Source: Alphaproteobacteria bacterium UBA6347 (lineage in GTDB: Bacteria > Pseudomonadota > Alphaproteobacteria > CAAGCB01 > CAG-977). Taken from it: a DNA stretch of 50,177 bases. The stretch is taken from assembly GCA_002440235.1 (NCBI GenBank), contig DJRZ01000015.1, positions 1 through 50,177 of the forward strand. Reading direction: 5' to 3'. Below the pieces are notes generated by a model. The model worked only from the letters and a program-made list of their open reading frames with translations. It was not told where the DNA came from and did no database searches. Positions 41,598 to 50,177 of this stretch are shown one piece after another; the first letter of the stretch is position 1; each line of letters begins with the position of its first letter. Made by a program: the position numbers and the translations under genes.

Positions 41598-42971
41598 TTA
41601 CTTGTTACCGACGACCGTCAAAAACAGCGCGACGTCCAAATTCGGGAACAGATCGCGCGCGCAGTCGATGATCACGCCCTTTTCTTCGCAGATCGCCTGC
41701 CACGTTCTGGGGGATTCGTCCAGTTGCAGTTTGAACCACAGCGTGTTGTTCAAACCGGGCAGGAAACGCGGCGGATAGCGCATTTCCGTCAGCTTCACCC
41801 CGCGGGCGCGCATCAGCTTCGCCGCCGGATTGATCAGTTTGAACGTGTCGCCCTTTTCCAGCGCCGACACGACCGCGCGGTCGTCCGCGCCGCAATGCAC
41901 CGCCAGATAATATTCGTCGGCTTTGACGATGTTGTCCGCCGTCAGGGCGGCGTACAGGCAATCCCCGTCCGCCGCCGGCGCGAAAGCCAGCCGGATGTAG
42001 CTCGCCCCGCCTTCCGCGGAAATCAGGGATCGAATGTCGTTGATCAGTTCGACGAACTGCGGCGCGCAATCCTGATGAACGTAGTTTTGAACGTCCCCGA
42101 TCGCGTTGACCGGGTGCACGCCCATCAGTTCCGCCAGAAACGACCGCAGTTCCAAATACAGCGCGTAAGGCGTCAGATTGGGCAGGGTCAGCAGGGACGA
42201 CAGCCGGTTTTCGTACAGGTTCAAAACGCGCAACTGCATGACGTTGTACGCGTCGATGCCCGAAAACGTTTCGGGTTTGAACTGCGACACTGTCAGATCG
42301 TTCAGCACCTTGTCGCGGCACCGGCGGGTTTCGTAGACCAGATCCGTCGCCATTCCGGTCAGCGCGCAGTCCTTTGTCAGCACCAGAAACGGCGGAACGT
42401 ATTTTTCGTCGACTGCCAGCTTTTTATCCGCGCCTTCGTCGGAAACCGACGTCAGTTTCAGCACCGGCAGCAACTGCATGTCCGCCGCGTCGTCGAACTG
42501 CGTGACCAGACGGGCGTTGACCTGACGCGTCACGATCGTGATTTCGTTGTCGCCCGTGTTTTCGTCGCGCGCCTGATGTTCGCGGGTCAGATACAGACGC
42601 TTCGCGGCGGTCTTGCCGTCTTCGACCAGATTGGCGTCGAATTCGGACCACAGGGGGACGGCGAGAAAGACGGTGATGTCCTCGGGGTGTTCCTTGACCG
42701 TGTTCGTCAGATCCAGCGGCGGCAGGACGGCGTTTCCGGGCATGCTGATTTCCGCCCCGTCGGGCATTACGGCGGAAAAACGTTTCACCAGAATGCGCGC
42801 GGACGCCAGCGCCTCCAAATCAACCTCGAAATCGATCAGACCGCACGGATACGGCATATACACCGAACGGTTCGCGCGCCCGTACAAAAACGCCGTGCGT
42901 TGCAAACGCTGCAAATGATGCGGCTGTAAAAACAAACCGTCGTTCCAATGTAAAATTTCTTCAAAGCGCAT
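41598..42971 (-). CDS. tssK: T6SS baseplate protein TssK
   Basis: A 457-residue protein that links the baseplate wedges to the TssJLM membrane complex. The start LHWNDGLFLQPHHLQRLQR is the family hallmark. The end LDESPRTWQAICEEKGVIID is also typical. Length matches TssK. It is cytoplasmic. Gaps to tssL (about 14 bp) and from the upstream lipoprotein gene (30 bp) support one operon. Confidence 0.93.
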   Translation of the reverse strand: MRFEEILHWNDGLFLQPHHLQRLQRTAFLYGRANRSVYMPYPCGLIDFEVDLEALASARILVKRFSAVMPDGAEISMPGNAVLPPLDLTNTVKEHPEDITVFLAVPLWSEFDANLVEDGKTAAKRLYLTREHQARDENTGDNEITIVTRQVNARLVTQFDDAADMQLLPVLKLTSVSDEGADKKLAVDEKYVPPFLVLTKDCALTGMATDLVYETRRCRDKVLNDLTVSQFKPETFSGIDAYNVMQLRVLNLYENRLSSLLTLPNLTPYALYLELRSFLAELMGVHPVNAIGDVQNYVHQDCAPQFVELINDIRSLISAEGGASYIRLAFAPAADGDCLYAALTADNIVKADEYYLAVHCGADDRAVVSALEKGDTFKLINPAAKLMRARGVKLTEMRYPPRFLPGLNNTLWFKLQLDESPRTWQAICEEKGVIIDCARDLFPNLDVALFLTVVGNK

Positions 42972-43001
42972 ATCCGTTTCCTTTGCTTATTCGCGTTTTT
43001 T

Positions 43002-43556
43002 CTATTTACTCTTTTTCAGACCGGCTTTCAATTTTTTCGTTTCGCTTTCCGGATCGACGGGTTTTTTATAAATTCGCGCGACGCCGCCGGGAACGATTTC
43101 AAAATACAGCGTGTCGGGCCACAAAAAAGCGCTTTCCAAATCCAAAATCAGCACGCGCGGATCCTTGCGCCCGCCGATTTTTTCCGTTCCGCGCGGCAAA
43201 TTCGCGACGACCGCCAGCTTTTCGGGTTTCTTTTCCAGCCACGCGCTCCACGCGTCAACGCCGCGCTTCATCGTTTGCGGTTCCGTTTTTTCCGACGAAA
43301 AAGTCAGCGTGTACGGCGCAACGCCCCTGCGCACGGGATTGCCGGCGGCGAAATAGTCCTCGGCGGTCTGAGACCGGATATCCTCCGCCTCGGCGGCGGT
43401 GACGGCGGCGATGTCCAGTTCGACGCTGGGATAGATCGCGTAATAGTCTTTCAGCCGCGGGGACAGTCCGGCGACGACGGTCGACCGCGTGCAACAGCCG
43501 GAACACGCGGCGGAAAAAGCCAGCAAAGCGACCAAACGGATAAAATGTTTCTTCAT
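43002..43556 (-). CDS. tssJ: T6SS outer-membrane lipoprotein, TssJ-like
   Basis: A 184-residue exported protein. The signal MKKHFIRLVALLAFSAACSG ends in a Cys-rich stretch (Cys18, 21, 22), a loose lipobox. The mature part is beta-rich (ARIYKKPVD, TLYFEIVPGG). Placement directly upstream of tssK and its lipoprotein character point to TssJ, which ties TssM to the outer membrane. Sequence similarity to well-known TssJ is weak to my eye, so the name rests on context. It stops at TAG, showing that TAG is a normal stop in this genome. AAGGA precedes the ATG. Confidence 0.65.
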   Translation of the reverse strand: MKKHFIRLVALLAFSAACSGCCTRSTVVAGLSPRLKDYYAIYPSVELDIAAVTAAEAEDIRSQTAEDYFAAGNPVRRGVAPYTLTFSSEKTEPQTMKRGVDAWSAWLEKKPEKLAVVANLPRGTEKIGGRKDPRVLILDLESAFLWPDTLYFEIVPGGVARIYKKPVDPESETKKLKAGLKKSK

Positions 43557-43576
43557 TTTCAAATCCTTGTCAAAAA

Positions 43577-44779
43577 TCAATCTTCATTCCGCACGGCGGC
43601 GGGTTTCCAGCGGCGGTAGGACGGGACGGTCTTTTCCTCGCGCTGGACGAATCCCGTCGTTTTCGGCGCGGCGGCGGGTTTGTTTTCAAACGTTTCGGGT
43701 TTGCGCGCCAGATCCTCTTCCAAATGGGGCGCCAGCCCTATCCGGACGCTTTCGTCCCAGTTGTCCTCTCCCGTCATCACGGAAACGCCCAAATCGAAAT
43801 AGTGTTCGTAGCGTTCTTTCAGCTTTCTCGTCCCGCCTTTGTGCAAAGCGCACATCAGCAACACCTGGCACAACCCGTTCGCCGCCAGTCCCGCGGGGGT
43901 CTGCACGACCCGTTCGCCGTCGGGCATCAGGTTGCCGCCCGCCCAAAAAGACGTCAAAGCCAGCAGTCCCGCCGGCGTGTCGGGGCATTCGTTGCCGACG
44001 TTCAGGCATTTTCTGGAATTGACCTCGTCGGGCGAAACGATCCAGCGGTACACCGCCTGCATCGCGTCGTCGGACAGTTGTTTTTCATGCGCGGGCACCT
44101 TGGGCGGAATGACGGATTTGATCGTGTCGACCGTTTCTTTTCTGACCGTCTGCAATTTCGATTTCAACTGTTCGGCGGCTTTGAAAATCGGCGAGTTTTC
44201 GTCGATCGGCTGCGGATTTTCCGCCAGCTTTTCCGCAGCCATGTCCAGCAGTTTCATCGGGTGGACGCCGTGCACCTTTTCAAATTCGCGAAAAGCGATT
44301 TCAAGCCCGTCTTCCACCAGTTTCAGCATTTCGGGATCGCAGGCGGCGCGCGCCTTTTGATAATCCGCCGTCATGCCGGCGGCTTTGGCTTCAAAGGCGG
44401 CGATCGTTTCCGGATCGTCCTTCGGCGGTTCGACCTTGGCGAAATCGGGGACGGTCGGTTCGAATTTCGTCCCGATGTCCGCGATGTCGCGTTCGGCGGC
44501 GGGATTTTCCGCCAGTTCCGCGTACAGCGACAAAACGCAGTTGTACACCCACCACACGGCGGCGCGGCGGTGCGAAATATACGCCAGCAGTTCGCAGGCG
44601 CATTTGAACCGACCGACGTCCGCGAATTTCCAGACCATGTTTTCCGCGTTCGTTTCACCCGCGAACAAATCCCGCAAATCGGGGCGGATTTTATAGTTTT
44701 CCCGCGCCACCGCGTCGGACACGAGCAAATGACGCAGTAAAACGAAATGTTTGTTCAGCCATTTTAAATTATCGCTCAT
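43577..44779 (-). CDS. T6SS-associated DUF6931-like protein
   Basis: A 400-residue cytoplasmic protein. The part at about 240-345 resembles DUF6931 of T6SS clusters: AVYRWIVSPDEVNSRKC, TPAGLLALTSFWAGGNLMPD, TPAGLAANGLCQVLLMCALH and YFDLGVSVMTGEDNW. The first 110 residues (FVLLRHLLVSDAVARENYKI) form a separate helical part. The tail is Pro/Lys-rich and probably flexible. The function of DUF6931 is unknown. It is not TssA, as the ImpA-type N-terminus is absent. A GAGGGTG site precedes the start. The family name is recalled and should be treated as probable. Confidence 0.6.
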   Translation of the reverse strand: MSDNLKWLNKHFVLLRHLLVSDAVARENYKIRPDLRDLFAGETNAENMVWKFADVGRFKCACELLAYISHRRAAVWWVYNCVLSLYAELAENPAAERDIADIGTKFEPTVPDFAKVEPPKDDPETIAAFEAKAAGMTADYQKARAACDPEMLKLVEDGLEIAFREFEKVHGVHPMKLLDMAAEKLAENPQPIDENSPIFKAAEQLKSKLQTVRKETVDTIKSVIPPKVPAHEKQLSDDAMQAVYRWIVSPDEVNSRKCLNVGNECPDTPAGLLALTSFWAGGNLMPDGERVVQTPAGLAANGLCQVLLMCALHKGGTRKLKERYEHYFDLGVSVMTGEDNWDESVRIGLAPHLEEDLARKPETFENKPAAAPKTTGFVQREEKTVPSYRRWKPAAVRNED

Positions 44780-44786
44780 TTCACCC

Positions 44787-45179
44787 TCATGTCATTTTCA
44801 ACGCTTTGACTTCGATGTCGGACGCGCCCGCCTTGGTGCGCAAAGCCTGCGCGCCCGTTTCCGCCGCCGTCGCCTCGCCCGTCGCGGCTTTGGCTTCGGT
44901 TTCGGCGGCTTTGACGCTGGCGTCCTGCGCGGCGACGCCGTCTTTGGCAAGCTTGCCTTCGGTTTCAGACGCCGCCGTTTCGACCTTGCTGACCGTCATG
45001 TCGTCGTCGGTCGGTTTCATTTCCTTGTCGCCGGTCAGTCCGCTTTCCTTGACGTTCGTGACCAGCATTTTCGAAACCGCCGCCGTCACCGCGCCGACCG
45101 CGGCGAACGCCACCGCGGACGTGATCAAAGGTCTGACGACTTTTTGAATGGCTTGTTTCGTGTTTTCGTCTATTTCCAT
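44787..45179 (-). CDS. Small hydrophobic/Ala-rich helical protein in the T6SS operon
   Basis: A 130-residue protein I do not recognise. Residues 14-40 are hydrophobic (VVRPLITSAVAFAAVGAVTA), possibly one membrane helix. The remaining 90 residues are Ala-, Glu- and Lys-rich and likely a long helix (VKAAETEAKAATGEATAAET). It starts 2 bp after the stop of the VgrG C-terminal half, so translation is probably coupled. By position it could be an immunity protein, adaptor or partner of the membrane domain in that VgrG half. None of these can be decided from sequence. Confidence 0.6.
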   Translation of the reverse strand: MEIDENTKQAIQKVVRPLITSAVAFAAVGAVTAAVSKMLVTNVKESGLTGDKEMKPTDDDMTVSKVETAASETEGKLAKDGVAAQDASVKAAETEAKAATGEATAAETGAQALRTKAGASDIEVKALKMT

Positions 45180-45181
45180 AA

Positions 45182-46975
45182 TTACAAAGCCTCCAATTCC
45201 TTGCGAATGCGGTCGTCGACGTTGCCGACGTGTTCGTACCCCAAAGCCAGCCCCGCCGCCGCGCCGCCGATCAGCGCGAGCAAGCCGATCACCTCGGCTT
45301 TTATCGCCACGGTGTCCTGCGACCCGAACTTTACCAGCAAATTCTTAAAGAACGGGGTTTCCAGCCCCGCGACGGGCGATTTCGCGTCGACGACGCCTTT
45401 GGTGTAATGACTGAATTTTTTCGAACATTCGGAAGTGTCGCCCTTGAAATCCATCCAATAGGTCGCCGTGTTCAGCCATTCGTGGTTTTTGGCGTACAGC
45501 CTGAAAAAGATTTGAATGACCAGCCCGTACTCCACGGTCATCGCCGCCATCGTCAATCCCGCCTGCCCGCCGTTTTCCTTGGCGGTCGACGACAGCACCA
45601 TCGAATCCAGCGTGGAAACGACCAGCCCCAGAACGGTCATGAGGAAATCCGCGATAACCACCATGCCGCCCGCCGCGTCGTCGATCTGAGCCGTCGTGTT
45701 GAACCCCCAGTTCACGCTGATCAGCGTTCCCAGCACGCCGACGCCGGTAGAAACATAAGACGGCCAAGCGTTTATAAACGCGCTTCTTTCCGTTCCGTTC
45801 AAATCCTCGTCCATTCCCATGCCCATGGAGGCGATCGTCGACGCGAACGCCGTCCCCGTCGCCGCGGCGTTCGAAGTGTACGCCGCCTTGCACAGCGATT
45901 TCAGGCGCACGTCGCACCCCGAAACGCGCATGACGCCGCCGAAGCTTGAACACCCGCCGCCGAATCCGTCCGTCAGCGCGAATTTATACGCCGCGCTGAT
46001 GCCGACTTTCGTTCCGAACATGGACAGTCCGTCGCGGCTGGAAACCGTTATCGCCGAATCCCACGCGTTAACGGCGGATACGGACGCTTTTCTGGAAATC
46101 AGCGCGATCCCCGTCGAATCCAGTTTTATGATGGAATGCCCCGCGATGATTTCAATGGAATCTTCGGCTTTTAAAACGATGCGTTTTTTGGCGCGCATTT
46201 GAATGTCGCCCGAAAAAAACGCCGGCGATTCGTCCAAATGATCCTGCGGCAGCACCGGAAAAGCGTTCTTATCCGCTTCGGTTTTTCCGGCTTTCAAATT
46301 CTCCGCCTGCTTGGCTTTGCGGCTGTCGATGTCGTCGTTGTAGCCCGCGAAAAAGCCGATGCGTTTAGCGGACACCTCGTTGTAATTCTGCGCTTTCGTT
46401 TCAACGTCGCCCGTCGAAGCGATCCTGATTTTGTCGACGAAAGGCAGTCCCGTCGCGGAATCGATCTTCGCGTTTTCTTTGCCGTCCTTTTCCTTCCATT
46501 CCGTTGTTTCGGAATAAAACCCGATTTCGGAATAATCCTTGTCCGTGTCTTCGTTCGCCGTGTTGTCGCCGGTCTTTTTATAGCGCAACACCTGCCCCTG
46601 TCTGGTTTTCAGCGTGTCCGCCAGATTTTCGTCCTTTCCGGAAAACGGCGCTTCCTCGCCGGGCAGATAGCCCATCAAATAGCACCCGCCGTCTTCGTTC
46701 ACGGCGACAAGCACCTTTTCCCCTACGCGCGGAAAACGCGCCGCCCCCTCCGTCGCGCCGCCCAGCGGACGCACGACCGTGACGACGGCGGGCAGCTTTT
46801 CCTGCGGCACGGGGGACAGCGCGACCGGATTTTTCTGCAAAACGGCGTAAAAGTGGAACATGTCCTCTTTTCTGTCCGCCGTCAAAACGGGACATATCGA
46901 TCCGGCGATGTCGTTTTCCGTCTTTTCGCCGGTCTTGCCGTTGGCGTCCGTGACGATCATTTCACGCAGATTCAT
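45182..46975 (-). CDS. VgrG C-terminal half: gp5-like OB and needle, plus membrane-type C-terminal domain
   Basis: A 597-residue protein. Residues 60-107 form the gp5-like OB domain (FPRVGEKVLVAVNEDGGCYL). Residues about 255-310 contain needle-type strands (MRAKKRIVLKAEDSIEIIAG, SIIKLDSTGIALIS). The last 230 residues hold about four hydrophobic helices, such as VVIADFLMTVLGLVVSTLDS and AEVIGLLALIGGAAAGLALG. This extension is not part of an ordinary VgrG. It may be a fused membrane-active effector or a structural extension. The gp27-like half is a separate upstream gene; the junction is TAA-TCC-ATG in one frame, with GGAGG just before. So the two parts are made as two polypeptides. Confidence 0.75.
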   Translation of the reverse strand: MNLREMIVTDANGKTGEKTENDIAGSICPVLTADRKEDMFHFYAVLQKNPVALSPVPQEKLPAVVTVVRPLGGATEGAARFPRVGEKVLVAVNEDGGCYLMGYLPGEEAPFSGKDENLADTLKTRQGQVLRYKKTGDNTANEDTDKDYSEIGFYSETTEWKEKDGKENAKIDSATGLPFVDKIRIASTGDVETKAQNYNEVSAKRIGFFAGYNDDIDSRKAKQAENLKAGKTEADKNAFPVLPQDHLDESPAFFSGDIQMRAKKRIVLKAEDSIEIIAGHSIIKLDSTGIALISRKASVSAVNAWDSAITVSSRDGLSMFGTKVGISAAYKFALTDGFGGGCSSFGGVMRVSGCDVRLKSLCKAAYTSNAAATGTAFASTIASMGMGMDEDLNGTERSAFINAWPSYVSTGVGVLGTLISVNWGFNTTAQIDDAAGGMVVIADFLMTVLGLVVSTLDSMVLSSTAKENGGQAGLTMAAMTVEYGLVIQIFFRLYAKNHEWLNTATYWMDFKGDTSECSKKFSHYTKGVVDAKSPVAGLETPFFKNLLVKFGSQDTVAIKAEVIGLLALIGGAAAGLALGYEHVGNVDDRIRKELEAL

Positions 46976-46978
46976 GGA

Positions 46979-48199
46979 TTATTCCTCCGGTACAAAAGGA
47001 CAAAAACGGCTGTTCGCGGGATCGGACCGGTTCATCGCTTCGAACGTCACTTCGATCCGTCCGGTTTCGCCGCGCGCTTCGGGCGGCATGGTCATGGACT
47101 GCGGCCATTCGGCGCGGCAGCGCAAAACGGATTTCGTCACCATGCCCGAAACCGTCGCGGCGTTTCCGCCGCCGTAAAAACGCGCCAGCCGGAACAGTTT
47201 GCACGGCATCAAAAGCAAGTTGTCCGCCGATCCTTTCCACACGTCCCGTTCAATTTGAAACGCGCGCAGTTTCGCCCGCAAAATCAAATCGACGTCCGCG
47301 TCCACCTTGTCCCGCGGAATCGCGCGGACGTAATTGTGAAAATGGCGCGTGTACACGCGGCGGCGGTCGCCCGCCCCGACGGCGCCGGCTTTCCATTTGT
47401 CCGACCCGACGTTCGAATCGGGATACGTTTCGATCAAAGCGACGCCGTCGATTCCCTGCCGGCGTTTCATCGAAAAGCTTTTCATGCGCCACAGGTTCCG
47501 GCTTTCGTCGCTTTTACGGAAATCGAACTCTTCCGTCGCGGCGGGGGCGCGACCGTCCGAATAGGCGATTTCCGCGTTGTCGGGAAAACACTCGCCCGAC
47601 GAGAAATACAGCTCCGCCCGTCCCGAGTCCGCGTTCGCGTGCCTGAACGCGAAGCTCAGCCCGTACATCGCCGTCAGACGTTTCAAAAACGCGAAGTCGG
47701 ACGATTCCTGATTGTAGACGCAATCGGAAACGAACGGTCTTTTGGAAACGTAGTCTTCGACGAAACGCGCGGTCAAACCGCGGTCCGCCAGCAGTTCGGA
47801 AACGACGTCCAACGGCGTTTTGCCGTTGTACGACACCTTGCGCACCACATGGCGCAACGCCGCCAGCTCCGGTTCGATCGTCAGACGGTAGGCGAAACAG
47901 TCCGTTTTGTCCGAACTGTAAAAAACGCCGTCGTGTTCGATTTCCGTCACGACGCCGTGCAGACGGCGCGACCGCTTTGTCCTGCCGTCTTCCAAACGCT
48001 GGGCGATCGTGACGGTCGCTTCCAGCGACAGCGCTTCGTTCAGCTGTTCGACCGTGTACGGGCGTTCCGACAGAACCAGCGCGTCGGCGCGGTAAAGTTC
48101 GGAAATGCCCTCCGTCACCGTCAAATCGTACAGATAGAAATCGTCGAACTTCCCCTTCGGAAACTTCAAAGACAGCGTTTCGTTGGCGATCGCGACCAT
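46979..48199 (-). CDS. VgrG N-terminal half: gp27-like hub (TssI)
   Basis: A 406-residue protein equal to the first half of VgrG. SLKFPKGKFDDFYLYDLTVT, the HGVVTEIEH strand, YRLTIEPELAALRH and VYNQESSDFAFLKRLTAMYG are typical of the phage gp27/late-control-D hub. It forms the trimeric base of the T6SS spike. It ends at FCPFVPEE and TAA, where a normal VgrG continues into the gp5 OB domain. That domain is encoded by the next gene, beginning 3 bp later in the same frame. The start is set at ATG 48199 behind TAAGGA. It follows the PAAR gene by 14 bp. Confidence 0.88.
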   Translation of the reverse strand: MVAIANETLSLKFPKGKFDDFYLYDLTVTEGISELYRADALVLSERPYTVEQLNEALSLEATVTIAQRLEDGRTKRSRRLHGVVTEIEHDGVFYSSDKTDCFAYRLTIEPELAALRHVVRKVSYNGKTPLDVVSELLADRGLTARFVEDYVSKRPFVSDCVYNQESSDFAFLKRLTAMYGLSFAFRHANADSGRAELYFSSGECFPDNAEIAYSDGRAPAATEEFDFRKSDESRNLWRMKSFSMKRRQGIDGVALIETYPDSNVGSDKWKAGAVGAGDRRRVYTRHFHNYVRAIPRDKVDADVDLILRAKLRAFQIERDVWKGSADNLLLMPCKLFRLARFYGGGNAATVSGMVTKSVLRCRAEWPQSMTMPPEARGETGRIEVTFEAMNRSDPANSRFCPFVPEE

Positions 48200-48213
48200 C
48201 AATCCTTACCCCT

Positions 48214-48507
48214 TCACACTATTTCGTTCAAGTTCGGGCAAACCGTCACGGGCGTCGCGACCGGCGCGCCCATGGCGGCGGGACAGCTGCCCGAAACGAC
48301 CGCGCCCATATTGGCGATCGGACGTCCTTTCGCCAGTTTGTTGACCGCCGTCGTCATGGTTACGACGCCGACGCACATCGGTCCCGCCACCGCGTCGCCC
48401 ATACAGGCGACGGGCAGTCCCTTGACCATCGTCGTGACGCCGCCGGGTCCCAAAATGACGTCCCCCGTCGCGGTCAGGTTGGCGATCGTCGCCACCGGTG
48501 TCGGCAT
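48214..48507 (-). CDS. PAAR-repeat spike-tip protein
   Basis: A 97-residue protein without extra effector domain. TATGDVILGPGGVTTMVKGL, PVACMGDAV and GRPIANMGAVVSGSCPA are PAAR-type turns; the sequence then ends quickly. PAAR proteins cap the VgrG spike and carry or recruit effectors. The start follows AAGGAGG, whose bases are also the last codons of tssH (TAA-GCC-ATG). Cys and His for the usual zinc site are partly present (three Cys), so metal binding is uncertain. Confidence 0.88.
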   Translation of the reverse strand: MPTPVATIANLTATGDVILGPGGVTTMVKGLPVACMGDAVAGPMCVGVVTMTTAVNKLAKGRPIANMGAVVSGSCPAAMGAPVATPVTVCPNLNEIV

Positions 48508-48510
48508 GGC

Positions 48511-50177
48511 TTATTCCTCCTTGTTTTCAAAGGCATAGACGAATTTTTCGTTTTCGGCGTCGATCGTCGCCTTTTTCAAAACGTGTCCCTCCATCGTGTT
48601 GCGCAGAAATTCCGCGCTGATTTCGGGCAGCAGGTCGTTGTTGACGATCGCGTCGATCAAACGCGCGCCGGACGCCACGTTGTTGCACCGGCGTATGATT
48701 TCGTCGCGCACCGCGTCCGTATAAACCAGCTCGGCTTTGTAGTTTTCCTTGACGCGTTTTTGAACTTTCGCCAGTTTCAGATCGATGATTTTGTACAGCG
48801 CCTTTTTGCCCAGCGGATAGTACGGCACGATCGAAATGCGTCCCAGCAAAGCCGCCGGAAAGACTTTCATCATCGCGGGACGGACGGCTTTTTCCAGCAC
48901 GGTCATGTCGGGCAGGTTGTCCTCGTCTTCGCACAAATCGCAAATCGCGTCGTCGCCGACGTTCGTCGTCAGCAAAATGATCGTGTTGCGGAAATTCACC
49001 AGACGCCCCGCGCCGTCTTCCATTTGTCCCTTGTCGAACACTTGGAAAAAGATTTCGTGCACGTCGGGGTGAGCCTTTTCAACCTCGTCCAGCAAAACGA
49101 CGCTGTACGGTTTGCGGCGCACGGCTTCGGTCAGAACGCCGCCCTCGCCGTAGCCGACGTAGCCCGGAGGCGCGCCTTTCAGCGTCGAAACCGTGTGCGA
49201 TTCCTGAAATTCGCTCATGTTGATCGTGACGATGTTCTGTTCGCTGCCGTACATCTGTTCCGCCAGCGCCAAAGCGGTTTCGGTTTTGCCCACGCCGCTG
49301 GGACCCGCCAGCATGATCACGGCGATCGGACGGTTCGGATCCGCCAGCGACGCGCGCGCCGTCATCACGCGTTTGGCGATCAAATCAAGCCCGTGTTTCT
49401 GACCGATGACGCGTTTGTTCATCTCTTCGCCCAGATTCAAAACGGACTGGATTTCGTTTTTGACCATGCGTCCCAAGGGAATGCCCGTCCATTCGGAAAC
49501 GATCGTCGAAACAGCCTGCGTGTCGACCAAAGGCAGAACCAGCGGGTCGTCGCCCTGCAATTCCGTCAATTCCTTTTGCTTCGCCAGCAGTTCCGCGCGG
49601 ATTTTTTCGTCGGACTCGCCCTTTTCGCGCAATTCGTCGCGCAGTTCGGCGCATTCGGCGACGACGGCTTTTTCCTTTGCCAGACGGTCTTCCAAAGCCC
49701 GCTTTTTATCGTTTTGCTTTTTCAGTTCGGCGTCCAGTTCCGCCAGTTTTTCGGCGTGGTCGCAACCGGATTTTTCTTCGCGGTTCAGAATGTCCTTTTC
49801 CAATTCCAGCGCCGAAATCTTGCGTTTGCAAAATTCCAGTTCGGCGGGATCGGAATTCTGGCTGAGGGCGACGCGCGCGCACGCCGTGTCCAGAATGCTG
49901 ACCGCCTTGTCGGGCAGCTGGCGCGCGGGAATGTAGCGGCGCGACAGCTTGACGGCGGCGGACAGCGCCTCGTCCAACACGACGACGTTGTGATGTTTTT
50001 CCAACGCCTTGATCATGCCGCGCATCATCTGCGTCGCCTTGTCGTCGTCGGGTTCGTCCACCAGAATGTTTTGGAAACGGCGGGTCAAAGCGGGGTCTTT
50101 TTCAAAATATTTGACGTATTCCGACCACGTCGTCGCCGCGATGCAGCGCAGTTTCCCGCGCGCCAAAGCCGGTTTCA
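48511..50177 (-). CDS. tssH: T6SS sheath-recycling ATPase TssH (ClpV), 5' part outside window
   Basis: The window holds the C-terminal 555 residues; the frame is open through the right edge ([20 protein letters not shown]). [20 protein letters not shown] is a ClpV hallmark that separates it from ClpB. The middle coiled coil spans about 120-215. The second AAA+ domain is whole: Walker [11 protein letters not shown], pore loop [13 protein letters not shown], Walker [12 protein letters not shown] and a C-terminal D2-small domain. ClpV uses ATP to take apart contracted TssBC sheath. It is the most upstream T6SS gene visible. Confidence 0.95.
   Translation of the reverse strand, partial: KPALARGKLRCIAATTWSEYVKYFEKDPALTRRFQNILVDEPDDDKATQMMRGMIKALEKHHNVVVLDEALSAAVKLSRRYIPARQLPDKAVSILDTACARVALSQNSDPAELEFCKRKISALELEKDILNREEKSGCDHAEKLAELDAELKKQNDKKRALEDRLAKEKAVVAECAELRDELREKGESDEKIRAELLAKQKELTELQGDDPLVLPLVDTQAVSTIVSEWTGIPLGRMVKNEIQSVLNLGEEMNKRVIGQKHGLDLIAKRVMTARASLADPNRPIAVIMLAGPSGVGKTETALALAEQMYGSEQNIVTINMSEFQESHTVSTLKGAPPGYVGYGEGGVLTEAVRRKPYSVVLLDEVEKAHPDVHEIFFQVFDKGQMEDGAGRLVNFRNTIILLTTNVGDDAICDLCEDEDNLPDMTVLEKAVRPAMMKVFPAALLGRISIVPYYPLGKKALYKIIDLKLAKVQKRVKENYKAELVYTDAVRDEIIRRCNNVASGARLIDAIVNNDLLPEISAEFLRNTMEGHVLKKATIDAENEKFVYAFENKEE

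Noticed and set aside
37753..41778. A 1341-codon open frame opposite tssM, tssL and tssK
   Set aside because: It is rich in Arg, Gln, Phe and His with no domain, runs across three real genes and has no ribosome site; GC-biased codon use in the T6SS genes keeps the antisense frame open.

Overview
The window looks like a chromosomal segment of a Gram-negative bacterium with fairly GC-rich coding DNA. KdsB (Kdo/LPS synthesis), lipoproteins and a type VI secretion system (T6SS) show an outer membrane. A biotin-dependent sodium-pumping decarboxylase (oadGAB) with NhaA suggests anaerobic or fermentative, sodium-coupled energetics. Protein character and the initiator tRNA (A-U at pair 29:41) fit an alphaproteobacterium, perhaps a host-associated uncultured lineage. 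That placement is inference only.

Layout. (1) 1-4531 is an AT-rich integrated element next to the 3' end of a tRNA-Ala(GGC). It holds hipB with two operator-like palindromes, a hipA kinase broken by an in-frame TAG, an HUH Rep-like gene, a 44-aa ORF and an integrase with an internal deletion. Its left end is outside the window. (2) 4685-7577: lipase-like hydrolase, SotB-type MFS exporter, TrmN6-like methyltransferase. (3) 7637-15376, all minus strand: oadG-oadA-oadB, two tandem TPR-methyltransferases (the first overlaps the oadB stop) and nhaA, a likely sodium-cycle cluster. (4) 15586-18022: thymidine kinase and an STT3-like GT-C membrane protein. This converges on a DUF2157/DUF4401/GDYXXLXY-type membrane trio (17976-20495). 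(5) 20559-23269: two unrecognised exported proteins in an operon. (6) 23271-24981: cysK, a 43-aa Cys-rich exported peptide gene with its own promoter and terminator, and a divergent Rrf2/IscR-type regulator. (7) 25041-28247: rimO, a HAD phosphatase, kdsB and a chagasin-type protease inhibitor, facing a MATE exporter. (8) 29766-31080: an exported formylglycine-generating-enzyme-fold protein followed by a secreted peptide made of (G-L-K-D)-type tetrapeptide repeats. (9) 31207-35341: an AT-rich GmrSD-type (DUF262/DUF1524) nuclease, a PD-(D/E)XK nuclease-like protein and an HExxH metallopeptidase. (10) An esterase and an unusual initiator tRNA-fMet. (11) 36463-50177: a minus-strand T6SS operon, tssH(partial)-PAAR-vgrG(gp27 half)-vgrG(gp5 half plus membrane domain)-small hydrophobic protein-DUF6931-like-tssJ-like-tssK-tssL-tssM. 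Sheath, baseplate and Hcp genes are not in the window.

The most unusual items are the VgrG split into two cistrons with a membrane-type C-terminal domain, the FGE-fold protein paired with a KDG-repeat peptide, the Cys-rich micro-gene beside cysK and an IscR-like regulator, and the oadGAB-TPR methyltransferase-nhaA linkage.
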